Source of the DNA: Hirundichthys speculiger
Lineage: Eukaryota > Chordata > Actinopteri > Beloniformes > Exocoetidae
Direction of reading: 5' to 3'
Length of the DNA: 64,000 bases
Assembly (NCBI GenBank): GCA_018398805.1
Contig: JAGFBZ010000373.1
Location: forward strand, 1,550,001 to 1,614,000
The position numbers and the translations under genes are program-made. Positions 23,201 through 34,500 of the stretch are shown piece by piece. The notes beneath the pieces are model-generated. The model did not search any database, was not told the origin of the DNA, and saw nothing but the letters and a program-made list of their open reading frames with translations. Position 1 is the stretch's first letter. Each line of letters opens with the position of its first letter.

Positions 23201-26200
23201 ACAAACATTTTAATAGCATACTGATCTGGAGTGCAGGTGAGCCACACACACTCAGTATCTATGAAGTCATGCTGTGATTGTCATGCCCAATTGTCCTGTT
23301 AGCCTGTCAGTCTGTCCATCACCATAGTATTATTTCTCAATCAGCATCCTTAAAGCAACATATTTCATCTGCAGCACTCTTCTTTGGCATGAAATAATGC
23401 TGCAGATGCTCACTTCTGCCCTCAGTCTAGCTTCTGCTTCTCTTTCCCATCACTTCGTTGTGTGGCTCATCAGCTTTATTCCCCCGTAGTTGCCACAACT
23501 CTGCCCGCTTCTCTTGTTCTTAAAAACGGACACCAGCACACTTCTCCATTCCTTAGGCATCCTCTCACTCTAAGATCTCTTTGAATGTCCAAGTAAAAAA
23601 ACTCTACTGCCACCTCTCCTAGACACTGTCATACCTCCACAGGAACTGCCTTTCCGCTCTTCATCCTCTCAATGCTCTCCTGACTTCAGCCTTACTAACC
23701 TTTGGCACCTCCTGGTCCACAACAGTCACCTCTTCTACTCCTCGTTCCCTTTCACTTTCTGCATTCATCAACTCTTTAAACTTCTCTTTCAATCTTCTTG
23801 TCAGACTCTCAGCATCTGTCAGTACATTTCCATCTCTATCCTTAATCACTTGAGGCTGTTGCACATCCTTCCCATCTCTATCTTTCTGCCTCGTCAACCT
23901 GTATAGGTCAGTCTCTCCCTCCATGCTGTCCAACCTAGCAGACAAATCATTATACCCCTTTGTTTGGCCTTTGCCACCTCTACCTTCACCTTACACTGCA
24001 TACTCCTGTCCACTCTTTTCAATCCGTCCAGTGACCCACTTCTTCTTAGCTAACCTTCTTTGCTGTCCATACTCCTGCACTTCTTCATTCCACCACGTCT
24101 CCTCGTCTGCTTTCCTGCCAGAAGACACACCAAGTACTCTCTTACCCGTCTCCCTGATCACATTAGCTGTGGTTGTCCAGTCATCTGTCCAACCAGAGCC
24201 TGTCTCAACTCCTCTCTCAGAGCCACACAACACTCTTCCTTCCACCACGTTGTCCTCTGCTCTCCCTTTTTCCTCTTCATCTTCATCTTCCTCACCACCA
24301 GAGTCATCCTACACACCACCACCATCCTATGCTGTCTGGCTACACTTTCACCTACCACTACTTTGCAATCACTGATATCCTTCAGGTTACATCATCGACA
24401 CACCATCACCATCTGACCTTCTGCATTCCTATCCTGAATACCAAACCTTCCCAACACTTCCTCATCACCTCTGTTACCTTCTCCAACATGACCGCTGAAG
24501 TCTGCAACAATCACGATTCTTTCATCTCTGGGGATACTCTGCGTCACTTCATCCACCTCACTCCAGAATTTCTCCTTCTCTCCTAACTCACATCCTACCT
24601 GTGGGGAATAACCACTAACTACACTGAACATAACACCTTCAATCTCAAGCTTCAGACTCATCACTCTGACACTCTTTTCACCTCTAGAACATTCCTAAGA
24701 AACTCTTTCTTCAAGATAACTCCTACTCAATTTCTCTTTTGATCTACATCATGATAAAACAGTTTGCTCCTAAGCTTCTAGGTTTGCTACTTTTCCACCT
24801 GAACACACAGAATATCAATCTTCTTTCTCTACATCATGTCATCCAAACCTCTAGCTTTTCCTGTCATAATCCCAACATTTAAAGTCCTTACTCTCAGCCC
24901 TGGTCTCTTGCTTTTCCTCTTTTCTCACTGCCTACAAATACACCTTCCTGTTCTTCTTTGACCAACAGCAACCTATCGGTTGACCTATCAGTGGCCTGTA
25001 AGTCAACGGCGCTTGTTCTTATTACTGGCCTTGACTGATCCGGTATGGAAAACTTCCATTTTGGCTGCTCCCTGTTTGGGGTCACCACAGCGGAGTGATC
25101 CACATGAGAAGTTTGGCACAAGTTTTACACTGGATACCCTTTCTGACACAACCAGGATTTGAACCGGGGCAGTTAATATCCATTTGAAATTATAAAAACA
25201 CACCTCTGAATCAGTGGTACCCTCACACATACTTGAGTCACCCTTGATGCTTTGGGCACTGATGCACTGCCATTTCATCACAGATGCAGGCCTTTTACTG
25301 ATAACTAAATGGTTGTCTTTCTCATTTTTTGTACCTAAAAGTTGAACATGCTTTTTCCAAAAGTTAGCAAATACATGTTTACTGTTTTTTTTTTTACCCA
25401 TCTCAAATGAGCTCCTCCTCAGAGAACCTGCTGGATTTTCTACCTTAGTCTCTATGACTTGCTTCTGGTGTTGTACAATTTTAGATACATTTCTGGAGAT
25501 GTAGAAGGATCTAAGTTCCTTTCATTTTTGAATTGAGAACTTTATTTTGGCACAAAGTGTTGAGGCACACCCTATCCTTAGTTGGACAGACTAAGCTGTT
25601 GGTGGGTACTCAGTTCTAACCCAGCCTCGACATCCTTACCTCTCCTTATTCTTCTGGACTGATGTTTGTTGGAGATCTTATTGAATTTTTCTATATATCC
25701 TTTCCTCCTTCCCATCGTTTTTTCAAGTATGTTGCTGGTACCAACTTCTTTATTTGCAAGTTTCCTCTTAAAATGCGCTGAAGTCCGTTTTTGAACACAC
25801 ACTAAAAATGATTTACTTCATACTTGTGTTTGTTGAATAAAAATTCAAATGAACAAATTAAAGATTTAATTCTTCTCATTTTAGACAATTTTGCAACTTT
25901 TCCTGAAAATGGGGTTTGAACATCAAGCCCACTATCTGTGTGTCTTAATTTGCTTTTTCAGATTGTGCTGATATGGAAAGAAAGTACTATGGGAAAAGGG
26001 TGGAGTACGAAGTCCCTAGAGATGCTGAATTCCTGGAGTTCACGCCTCTGCATAGTCTGGACCAACCGATGATCCTGTGGAATCGCTCAGACCCTCAGAT
26101 CAGTGAAAGAGGAAAAGTGAAGCGCAACTTATGGACAATGTCCTATGTCACCCAGGCAGACAATGGCTACTACAACTTCAGGAAAAAAGACAAATATGTG

Positions 26201-29163
26201 GTGTCAAGGTTTCATCTCATAGTGGAAGGTAATCCTGGGAGCTCAAATGGGTGAAAGTTTGCCCTCTTGTGCAACAGATGAAATGGCCTTATACAGTCTC
26301 TTTTTCACACAGGGGATGTCCGTTTTTATGAAGGAGAATTGAATAAACACCTGCACATTGAATATCCTTGGCGCCAGGGCAGGTGGACTGTGACTTTTAA
26401 GTGTGAGGAGAGAGAAAAAACTGAAACGTTGATCAGAGATAGCGTTCAGACCTGGGGAGATCACTTGTTCTACAAGAGAATCCAAACGACAGACTATGGC
26501 TTTGAAATCTATCCCATAGAAGATACAGACAGCGGGACTTTTGAGTTCAGAGATCCACAAGGGAACCTGGCCATGACTGCGCATCTTGATGTTTGTGAGT
26601 AGCAGAACGTATCTGTGTATGTGAGAGAAAAAAACAACCTGTTGATTCCAACTAAACTAACTCTTCTACTTTATTATTTGTGCATTCTTACAGTGATTGA
26701 TTATACAACTGAACCTGTCGTTGTTGCCGTTGCTGTTGCGGGTGTGTTGCTGGGAATATTCTGCTGTTACTGTTGCTGTTGCAAAAAGAAATGCTGTAAA
26801 AAGGACAAGTCCACCCCTCAGACTGCAGCAGCACCAGCAGCACCTCCAGTATATCATCATGTCAGTTTTTTTTTTTTCAATAGATGTCAAGGTAAAGTTT
26901 TTTACTTTATGTTCAAATTTTTTCACCATATTCATTCAAATTGCAGGATTTAAATCAGCCTACAGATCCAGGATACCCAGCTGCACCAGCTGAACCATGT
27001 TCTTCAGCTGTCCCTCCTCAGCCAATGAATTCTGCCTCCCTCGAGCCACTGGTAGGTTCATTGTGGAGGTTTTTAAATAAGAAGGAGCACCTCCCGAGGG
27101 TTGCAGTGATGTGTTTAAAATGAAAGACAAAGAAAGAGAGTGAAGTGGAACAGATGTGCGCACATCTGCATTCTGGAAGCAAAGGGAAGCTCATGAAGAC
27201 AAAGTACCTGATAGAAAATGTAACAAATCTATCTCATGTTATTCACATCCAGATGTATTGGAATTATTTTACCTGCTCAAAAAAAGTCACACACTTAAAT
27301 ATTTGGTGGATCACCTTTATCTTTTAAGGTTACATAATGTCACAACATTTATTTCTGTTCAGAGTTGCATTATTTTATCAGCAAGGTAACTGGTACTGAT
27401 AAGGAGAGTGACTGTATGTCAGTCTTCCCCACACATCCCAAAGTGTTTCTGTGACTTCAAGGTTTTGATTCAGTGGTGGCTAATTCATGTGTGAAAATGA
27501 AGTCTTGCGTTTCCCTGTAGCTCTTCTTACCCTGATGTACCCACTACTCTGGAACAGAGTAAATCTGGACCAAATAATCTTTTATTGATATTGCTCCAGA
27601 GTCCAGTCTTTATGCTTCCTGCTGGACCGAAACTTTAAAAAACATTTTTTTATTCCCAATTAGCCTCAGTGATAAGTTTTTTTAAGACTACACATCTCTT
27701 TAGCCCCAATAACCTCTTAGTTTTTCCCATTGTGTATGTGAAAATGCTCCTCCACTGCTGAGTTCTACTGTTGATTTTCTTTGATTAGATTTTTCCAGAT
27801 GTTTAGGTGACCTCCAATCATTATCATTCAGGATTTCTTTCTGACCAAATGATGGTCCTCAAAGATGATGGTTCACCACTGTCCTTCTGTATTTTAATAT
27901 TTTGGATGAATATTAGCAGTTTCAGTAATCTCCTCTGTTGTTTATTTGCTTGAAGCATACTAATAATTAGACCATTCTGAGACATAGCAACATTTTTCAA
28001 GGAATGAGAAGCTGCTGCCTACATTAGTTGGAGCACTGGGTTTCTAGTGAGTGAATCCCACCTTTTTGCTTAGTTAAATTCTTTTAGCCCGGCAGTGTTT
28101 TTTTGGCCTATGATTATATGTCATGACCATAAAAAATGCATTCCTTCTGTGTGTTGAATTTAAGTAAAAGGGTACTAAATCAGCGCCACTTATCAAATTA
28201 AAAAAATAATTTAGTTGAATCTGATGTTTGTATGGGGATTTAACAGTTTAGTTGTTATAATTCCTCCTCAGTTTCACTAACTAAACAACTGTATCCTCAT
28301 CTTCCTTTTAAGCAAAAATTCCCTATGGACAAATTTGGCCTATGTCAGAAAGTGTTGCTTCTTTCCATGATAGTGACTACTCTTATCACCCCTGATTCTC
28401 TGCTTACTCAGTCACCACGTTCAATCCACTGCTGCTATTAACTTTAACCAAGTTAAATAAAGTTATAATTGTGTCGAGTGTGACAGCACACAGAGGAGAG
28501 AAGAAAACCAATTTAAAGGCTTATAGTAGACAGAGTTTTTGTATTTAAGATGATGATTACTAATGTTTTATTAAATAATAATTGAAATGCATCTTTCACA
28601 ATTGATTATGGGAACTGTGCTCACAACACTGAAAGCTTAATTAACCAGCAAATCAAAGAAAGACAATATGGAGTGGAAGTAAAAAAAAATGTCTTTTCCT
28701 CTCCATTTTTTAAAAATCCATTTTAAATGTTACAATATTTCTAGCACTTACCCATTTAGTTTTTTTCCCCATTTCTTTTACCTTACAGGTTTACCAACCA
28801 AAAAATGTTGATATAAACCCCCCTCAGTATGAGGTAAGCAAACTATCACAGTCAGAATTCCACCTAAATCTCAAAATAAAAGATCTAAAGAAGAGAATCT
28901 TAATCATAAGACTGATTCAGACATTTTACTGTCACTGACACTCATCTCATGTTTTTTCTTTTTTCTCTTTGTTTCACTGTTATCTCCAGGATCCACCTCC
29001 ATCTTATGAGGGGTTTGCACCGACTACTTTTGGTTTGGACATTCTCTCTTCAGACTCTGAGCCGAGGTTTGAGCTGAAAGACCTGAGCTTTCCCTCTGCT
29101 CCTCTCAGTTCAGATACATCTTCCTCTGATGTTTATAACTCAGAAAAACTAAACTTTTTGTAA
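20234..29163 (+). CDS. Ig-like type I membrane receptor, paralog 1 (453 aa, 9 coding exons)
   Basis: Coding exons: 20234-20273, 21603-21751, 22600-22732, 25962-26228, 26313-26594, 26694-26860, 26947-27051, 28789-28833, 28990-29163. All have GT/AG borders and consistent phase. Exon 1 encodes a signal peptide (MLLAVLTVSSVIL). Exons 2-3, 4 and 5 each make one divergent immunoglobulin-like unit, ending in DxGYF, DNGYYNF and DSGTFEF in place of the usual DxGxYxC; the paired Ig cysteines are missing. Exon 6 encodes the membrane helix, then CCYCCCCKKKCCKK, a likely palmitoylation site. The tail has two PPxY motifs (PPQY, PPSY), typical WW-domain ligands, and a terminal block SEPRFELK ... VYNSEKLNF shared with the next gene. 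Known fish Ig receptors share the architecture; ligand and role are unknown. Confidence 0.8.
20950..21240. mobile_element. L2-like LINE 3'-tail copy in intron 1 of the Ig-like gene
   Basis: The region contains CTGGAGCCTATCCCAGCT, ACCCTGGACAGGTC, CCAGTCCATCGCAGGGCC and AACCTAACATGCATGTC in order. This is the typical 3'-end sequence of a high-copy fish L2-type LINE. It is non-coding here. Confidence 0.7.
23400..25170 (-). mobile_element. RTE-like LINE, degenerate, in intron 3 of the Ig-like gene
   Basis: The minus strand contains an endonuclease-type segment (24664-24395, with VVSGYSPQVG and RIVIVADFSGHVG). A linker with LTDAESLTRRLKEKFKELMN follows (23945-23661), then the start of a reverse transcriptase (about 23600-23430, MPKEWRSVLVSVFKNK). 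The order EN-linker-RT and these motifs fit RTE/BovB-type elements. The remainder of the RT and the 3' end are missing. The 5' part near 25080-25170 has the GGTTCAAATCC and GTGGTGACCCC pattern of this family. Frameshifts separate the parts. Confidence 0.75.
27240..28115 (-). mobile_element. Tc1/mariner-like transposon remnant in intron 7 of the Ig-like gene
   Basis: On the minus strand, near 27900-27720, a heavily mutated frame still shows the Tc1-type transposase N-terminal order (KDSGEPSS, then a helix-turn-helix-like stretch with SKKINSRTQ). Non-coding edges around AAGTCACACACTTAAATATT and TTTTTGCTTAGTTAAATTC match the usual flanks of fish Tc1-like elements. There are many stops; it is inactive. 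Confidence 0.6.
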
Positions 29164-29427
29164 AGAGAGCATTGATCACTCTTGAAATAGAGAGATCAAT
29201 TCAAACATTTCTAGTCTGGGTATACAGTTTTAATATGACTCTACAGTTACAGATTAGATACCATGTAGAGTCTTAGAAACAAGATGTCATTCAGGTATTG
29301 ATTTATTCTGATGGTGCTGATTGTTTATTGATTTGTTTTGTCTGATGTCTTTTTAACCAACTGTTGCCACTCTTGGCCAGGTCTCTCTTGAAAAAGAGAT
29401 TTTAATCTCAATGAGACTCTTACCTGG

Positions 29428-29833
29428 TTAAAGGTGGGGTAGGTGTTGTTTTTTTGCAACACTTTTTACAATATTGCTTGAAAACCTTTTCACATTCCCG
29501 TTGCACCCACTAAATAAAATATTGCAAAAAAACGAAACGTTTTGGTCCAAAGGGTTTTAATCAGAGAAAAAACTCTGGACCAATCAAAATAGTGATGATC
29601 GCTATTTTGATTGGCTGCATAATACGTCCATAAAATATCAATGCACTCCCACCCACCCCTCCCTCCCTCCCTGTGGTTCATGTAGTCGTGAATCGTGTGA
29701 AGGCGTGGTTTCGAGGGCTGGGCTGAAGAGGAGGCGGAGCCTTTGGGAGGAGGGAGGGAGTGTATATTTTCAAAATCTCACTTGAGTTGGATTGCTGGAA
29801 CCGTTTTTCAAACAACACCTACACCACCTTTAA
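29428..29833 (-). mobile_element. TTAA-target MITE, copy 1
   Basis: TTAA flanks inverted termini AGGTGGGGTAGGTGTTG / CAACACCTACACCACCT. Inside, CCAATCAAAATAG and CTATTTTGATTGG (29580-29614) form a perfect 13-bp hairpin. TTAA duplication is the hallmark of piggyBac-type elements. It lies just downstream of Ig-like gene 1, before AATAAA at 29846-29855, so it may form part of that 3' UTR. Its orientation is opposite to copies 2 and 3. Confidence 0.8.
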
Positions 29834-31517
29834 GTAAAGGATATAAATAAATAAAAAAAGGTATTTTTTTCACGTACTCAGACCTGTGTTTCATATCTTC
29901 TGTCTTTAACACACAAAAATGTATTGAACAAACATTGTACTCTATATTTAGTTTCAGTGTCATTTCACTTTATTAGTGACATATAAATTAGTTTAAAGGT
30001 CACATATTATGCTATTTTGAAGTCAGTTTATTTCGACTAAGTTCTAATAAGTAATAAGTCTTTTTGATTGAGTCTATTTTTACTGTGCCTCTTTTTATGC
30101 CTGCTTGACTTTGTTGATCCCAAGCAACATCCTCAACATCCCCGCTCTGCTGTGGGGATTTCAACCAAAGCAAAGCCCACATCTAGTTCATATGCTGTTG
30201 GTCTGTATTTTGGGGTCAGTCAGTGAGCATGACAATGACGTTTTGAAACAAATGGACTAAAATCTCCAGTTTTTAATGTCCTAACACATATTTATTTATT
30301 ATTTTGTGTTTTTTTGATGCCTTTTTCCTCTCCGCTCTTCCTCAGGTAAGAGACATTGAACTTATACAATCATAGTTATGCAAAATAAGTAATTGATATA
30401 CATTTGGTATAAATTCATGCCAAGTTTTGAATGGATTGTTTATGCATTAATTTTATTGCTTATGTCTGAATTTCTGTCCAAAGGGTTGATAGATGGCATT
30501 CTCTGCTTTAACGTCTGTTACTCTTCATGGTTGTGTGAAGCTTTTTACTATCTGTTCATTTTTTTTTTTTGGATAAATTTGAGTGCAATGTTGTACTATT
30601 ATATGTTTTTGGATATGTATATACATATAGATATGTATGTAATCTGCATTTAAGATGAATAAACAGAATTACATGTCCAGAGTGGATATGGCTGGGCACC
30701 CGAGAGTGTTACATTTTTGTTACAAATATAAATTTATAAATGCACTTATTCATGATTAGGGACAAAAATTAATGCATTACATGATGTTGCTGCTGGTTAC
30801 AAGTGCTTAAAAAGTAGACGCTTACTGTCCAAAGGGGTGGGGGAGTCAGTTAAATATTTCGTTGAAACTAAAACATTATCATTCAAATAGTAATTAATAA
30901 GTAAGTAATCCAATGGAACTTGGAATTTACATATTTGGTTAGTTAAATCCGGGTTGAATGGACAGTGTATTTCCATCAGATTTTCTTCGTGCAATGAGGT
31001 TGACAAAACTGTAAATGTCAGCGGTGACATTATCAACACTATCAAATTCCAGATATCAGACTGTCGGCCTATTTTCTTGTGATGCAACCAGATCCCAAAC
31101 CTCTTTAACGCACTCAACTTTTAAACTGCAAGTCCTAACAGAGATACAAATGGCAGTGTTCAAACTCTGCTGAAATAAGCCTGACCTCATCGAAACCTAT
31201 TTTCTTAGACTCGACAGAGCTCCAGAGACGCAGATAGGCAAACTCAAGCGTATTCGTTATTTCCGTACTGTACTTGAATGCACCACGAGGACCATCGAGG
31301 ACCGTTGGAGACGCCCTCTCGGAATATAAAACTTCATTTTCCTTCAGCAGAACGACGTCAACAATAGAAACATCTGCCTTATACAACGTTTCTTTTATAT
31401 TGCGCAGACATTAAGATGCTTTTAGGACCTGATTATGTCAAGGTTAAAAACCCAGTGAACTTTTTTTTTTGCTGTACTGGTTTACACTGAGCTTCACGCT
31501 TTGAACAACTGCAGAAG
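29834..31517. other. Intergenic region between the two Ig-like genes
   Basis: Two adjacent minus-strand open frames (31386-31135 and 31117-30797) have no recognisable domain and no supporting signal, so they are not called. The last few hundred bases before 31518 should hold the promoter of Ig-like gene 2; I see no clear TATA box or other motif. Confidence 0.4.
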
Positions 31518-34500
31518 ATGTTGGTGGTGGTGCTGCTGAGCGTCTGTGTTTGTACAGGTGAGTTTAAGACGTTTTGAATCCGCTTTTATGTGTTGACATA
31601 AGACGTGCATTTTTATGTAAAGAAACACAAGTTGCCTATAATGCTGACATTAGTGTTAAGAGACATATTTTTGAGTACTCAGTTCTATGATGTGAGATAA
31701 TGAGACTGTGAGGGGCGCCGCTAGGGATTTTGGGCCCCATGAAAAGAATCTTAACCGGGCCCCCCAACACAGCGGCGAAATTTGTTGATGCTATTTTTGA
31801 TCATCATTAGGGCCCCCCTCAATCATGGGCCCCTATAATCCGTATCCTTTGCAGTATTTAGTTGTCACCACAGTGTATCGCAGTACTTTTGGCAGGACAG
31901 GCGCCAGTTTCTTTTGTTTAAACCACTCCCCTTTTTTGTTCTGAACTTCAGTCGATTATTGCTACAGAGCAATGTGTGGTGTCCCACATACATTTAAAGA
32001 GGCTATAGAGTCAGCTAACTCAAAGCGATGGGTTAAAGCAATGGATGAAGAAATCCAGTCACTCAAGGAAAACAACACATTTACTCTGACTACTCTGCCA
32101 AAGGGCAAGGAAACAGTGGGGGGAAATGGGTTTATTCTATTAAGAGTGACATTGAAGGTAAAGACAAGTGCAAAGCAAGGTTCGTGGCAAAGGAGTTATA
32201 GCCAGAGGATGGGGATTGATTTATGGTGAAACCTTCTCCCAAACAGCAAACCTGACAAGTGTGAGGGTATTACTACAGAAAGCAGCACAGGAGAACCTGC
32301 TTCTCCATCAAATGGACGTAAAAACTGCTTATCTTCACGCACCCATTGATTACGAAATTTACATAGACCAACCAGAAGGATACGAAGAAGGAGAAGGTCT
32401 GGTATGTAAGTTGGAGAAATCCTTGAACGGACTAAAGCAATCAGGCCGAAACTGGAACAAGACTTTACATGACTGTTCAGTTGGAAACGACTTTAAACAA
32501 AACCCAGCAGACCACTGTGTCTATGCTAAGGAAGGCAAACAAGGAAAGATCATTTTGATAGTTTGGGTGGATGATTTGATAATTGCAGCCAGCAATGAGA
32601 AAATGATGAAAGATGTAAAAGAGATACTTTCAGAAAAATTCAAGATGAAAGACTTAGGTCAACTAAAGTTTTTCCTTGGTATTGAGTTTACTCAGTCTGA
32701 CGGAATTGTAAAAATGTCACAGGAGGTTTAACATGCAGAACTGCAAACCCAGAGAAACTCCCTGTGATCAAAAACTGTGCTACACAGAAGACGCTGTTAA
32801 GATGGGGGACGTAAAGATGTACAGGGAGGCTGTAGGCAGCCTAATATATTTAACTACCTGTACACGTCCGGACTTAAGTTTTGTGGTAAGCAAACTATCA
32901 CAATATTTTTGTGAACCAACAGAAGAACAGTGGGTAACTGTAAAGCACGTTTTAAGGTATCTTAGAGGTACTATGTTTGTGTTTAAAGGTGGGGTAGGGT
33001 GTTCTTTGAAAAAATGGTTCCAGCAATCCAACTCAAGTGAGATTTTGAAAATATACACTCCCTCCCTCCTCCCAAAGGCTCTGCCTCCTCCTCTTCAGCC
33101 CAGCCCTCGAAACCACGCCTTCGCACGATTCACGACTACATGAACCGCAGGGAGGGACGGAGGGGTGGGGGGGAGTGTATTGATATTTGATGGACGTATT
33201 AGGCAGCAAATAAATGTAAAGATGATCAGTACATTGATTGGTCAGAGTTTTTCTCTGATTATACCCTCTAGACTGAACCAAAAAAAGAACACCCACCCCA
33301 CCTTTAAAAGAGTAAAAAGAGGTTCACACCTGTATTGTATTTTATTGTATGGAAATGTTTTGGGTTTTGGATTTCCACAAACTGAGTACAAGTGGGGGTG
33401 TTAAAGGTGGAGTAGGTGTTGTTTGAAAAACGGTTCCAGCAATCCAACTCAAGTGAGATTTTGAAAATATACACTCCCTCCCTCCTCCCAAAGGCTCCGC
33501 CTCCTCCTCTTCAGCTCACCCCTCGAAACCACGCCTTCACACGATTCACGACTGCATGAACCATAGGGAGGGAGGGAGCGAGGGGTGATATTTGATGGAC
33601 GTATTAGGCAGCCAATCAAAATAGTGATGATCACTTTTTTGATTGGTCAGAGTTTTTCTCTGATTATACCTTCTAGACTGGACCAAAATGTTTAGTTTTT
33701 TTTGCAAACATTTTATTTCAGTGGGTGCAATGGAAATGTGAAAAGGTTTTCAGGCAATATTGTAAAAAGTGTTGCAAAAAAACAACACCCACCCCACCTT
33801 TAAGAGACATATTTTTGTGTACTCAGTTCTATGATGTGAGATAATGAGACTGTGATAAGGTGCAGTATTTAGTTGTCACCACAGTGTGTCGCAGTACTTT
33901 TGGCAGGACAGGTGCCAGTTTCTTTTGTTTAAACCACTCCCCTTTTTTGTTCTTCCTGCTTGTGGTTAAAGTGAGCACCGGAGAATAGATATGCCTAGAG
34001 GGCTAAAGGAAGAAATTGCCTTCGTTTGCGCTTCGGAACCTTATCGGTCCGTGTAAGAAAGTCCACTCTCGGTAACTGGGTTGCTCAGCTAAAAACAACA
34101 CAGGGGTGGTGTGAGCCCTGGTTGTGATCTGCACTCTTTGTCTCTTTGCCACGTCTGCTCGATAATGTCTCCATGTTGACAGAACAGCCGCATTACACAC
34201 ACACAGAGATAGACAGCACAAGGTCCAAAGAGTGCCCCTCCTGATGCTTCATACCAGCCACACCAGAAAGTGGTGCCATCTTAGGCTCTAGGTTGTGAAG
34301 CTATAGTCCCATTGAGTCCCTTTGAGCTTGGCTAGCTTGTGGGTCTCCAGAGGCAACTGACAGGTACCAGCAAACCAAGGAATGGATTCCCCTCCAAGGT
34401 TGAAGCTGCAGAGAAATCACACTCCTTAGCCTCCCTGATAAGAGTCTAGTCCATAGTTGCACCTGGAAACGAGGTGGATTCTGTCCTAGTCATGGAACCT

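Noticed and set aside
23923..24586. Ser/Pro/His-rich plus-strand open frames at 23.9-24.6 kb
   Set aside because: They are antisense to the RTE-like LINE endonuclease and linker.
30797..31386. Two adjacent minus-strand frames upstream of Ig-like gene 2
   Set aside because: They have no recognisable motif, and stops and frame breaks separate them. Not enough evidence to call a gene or element.
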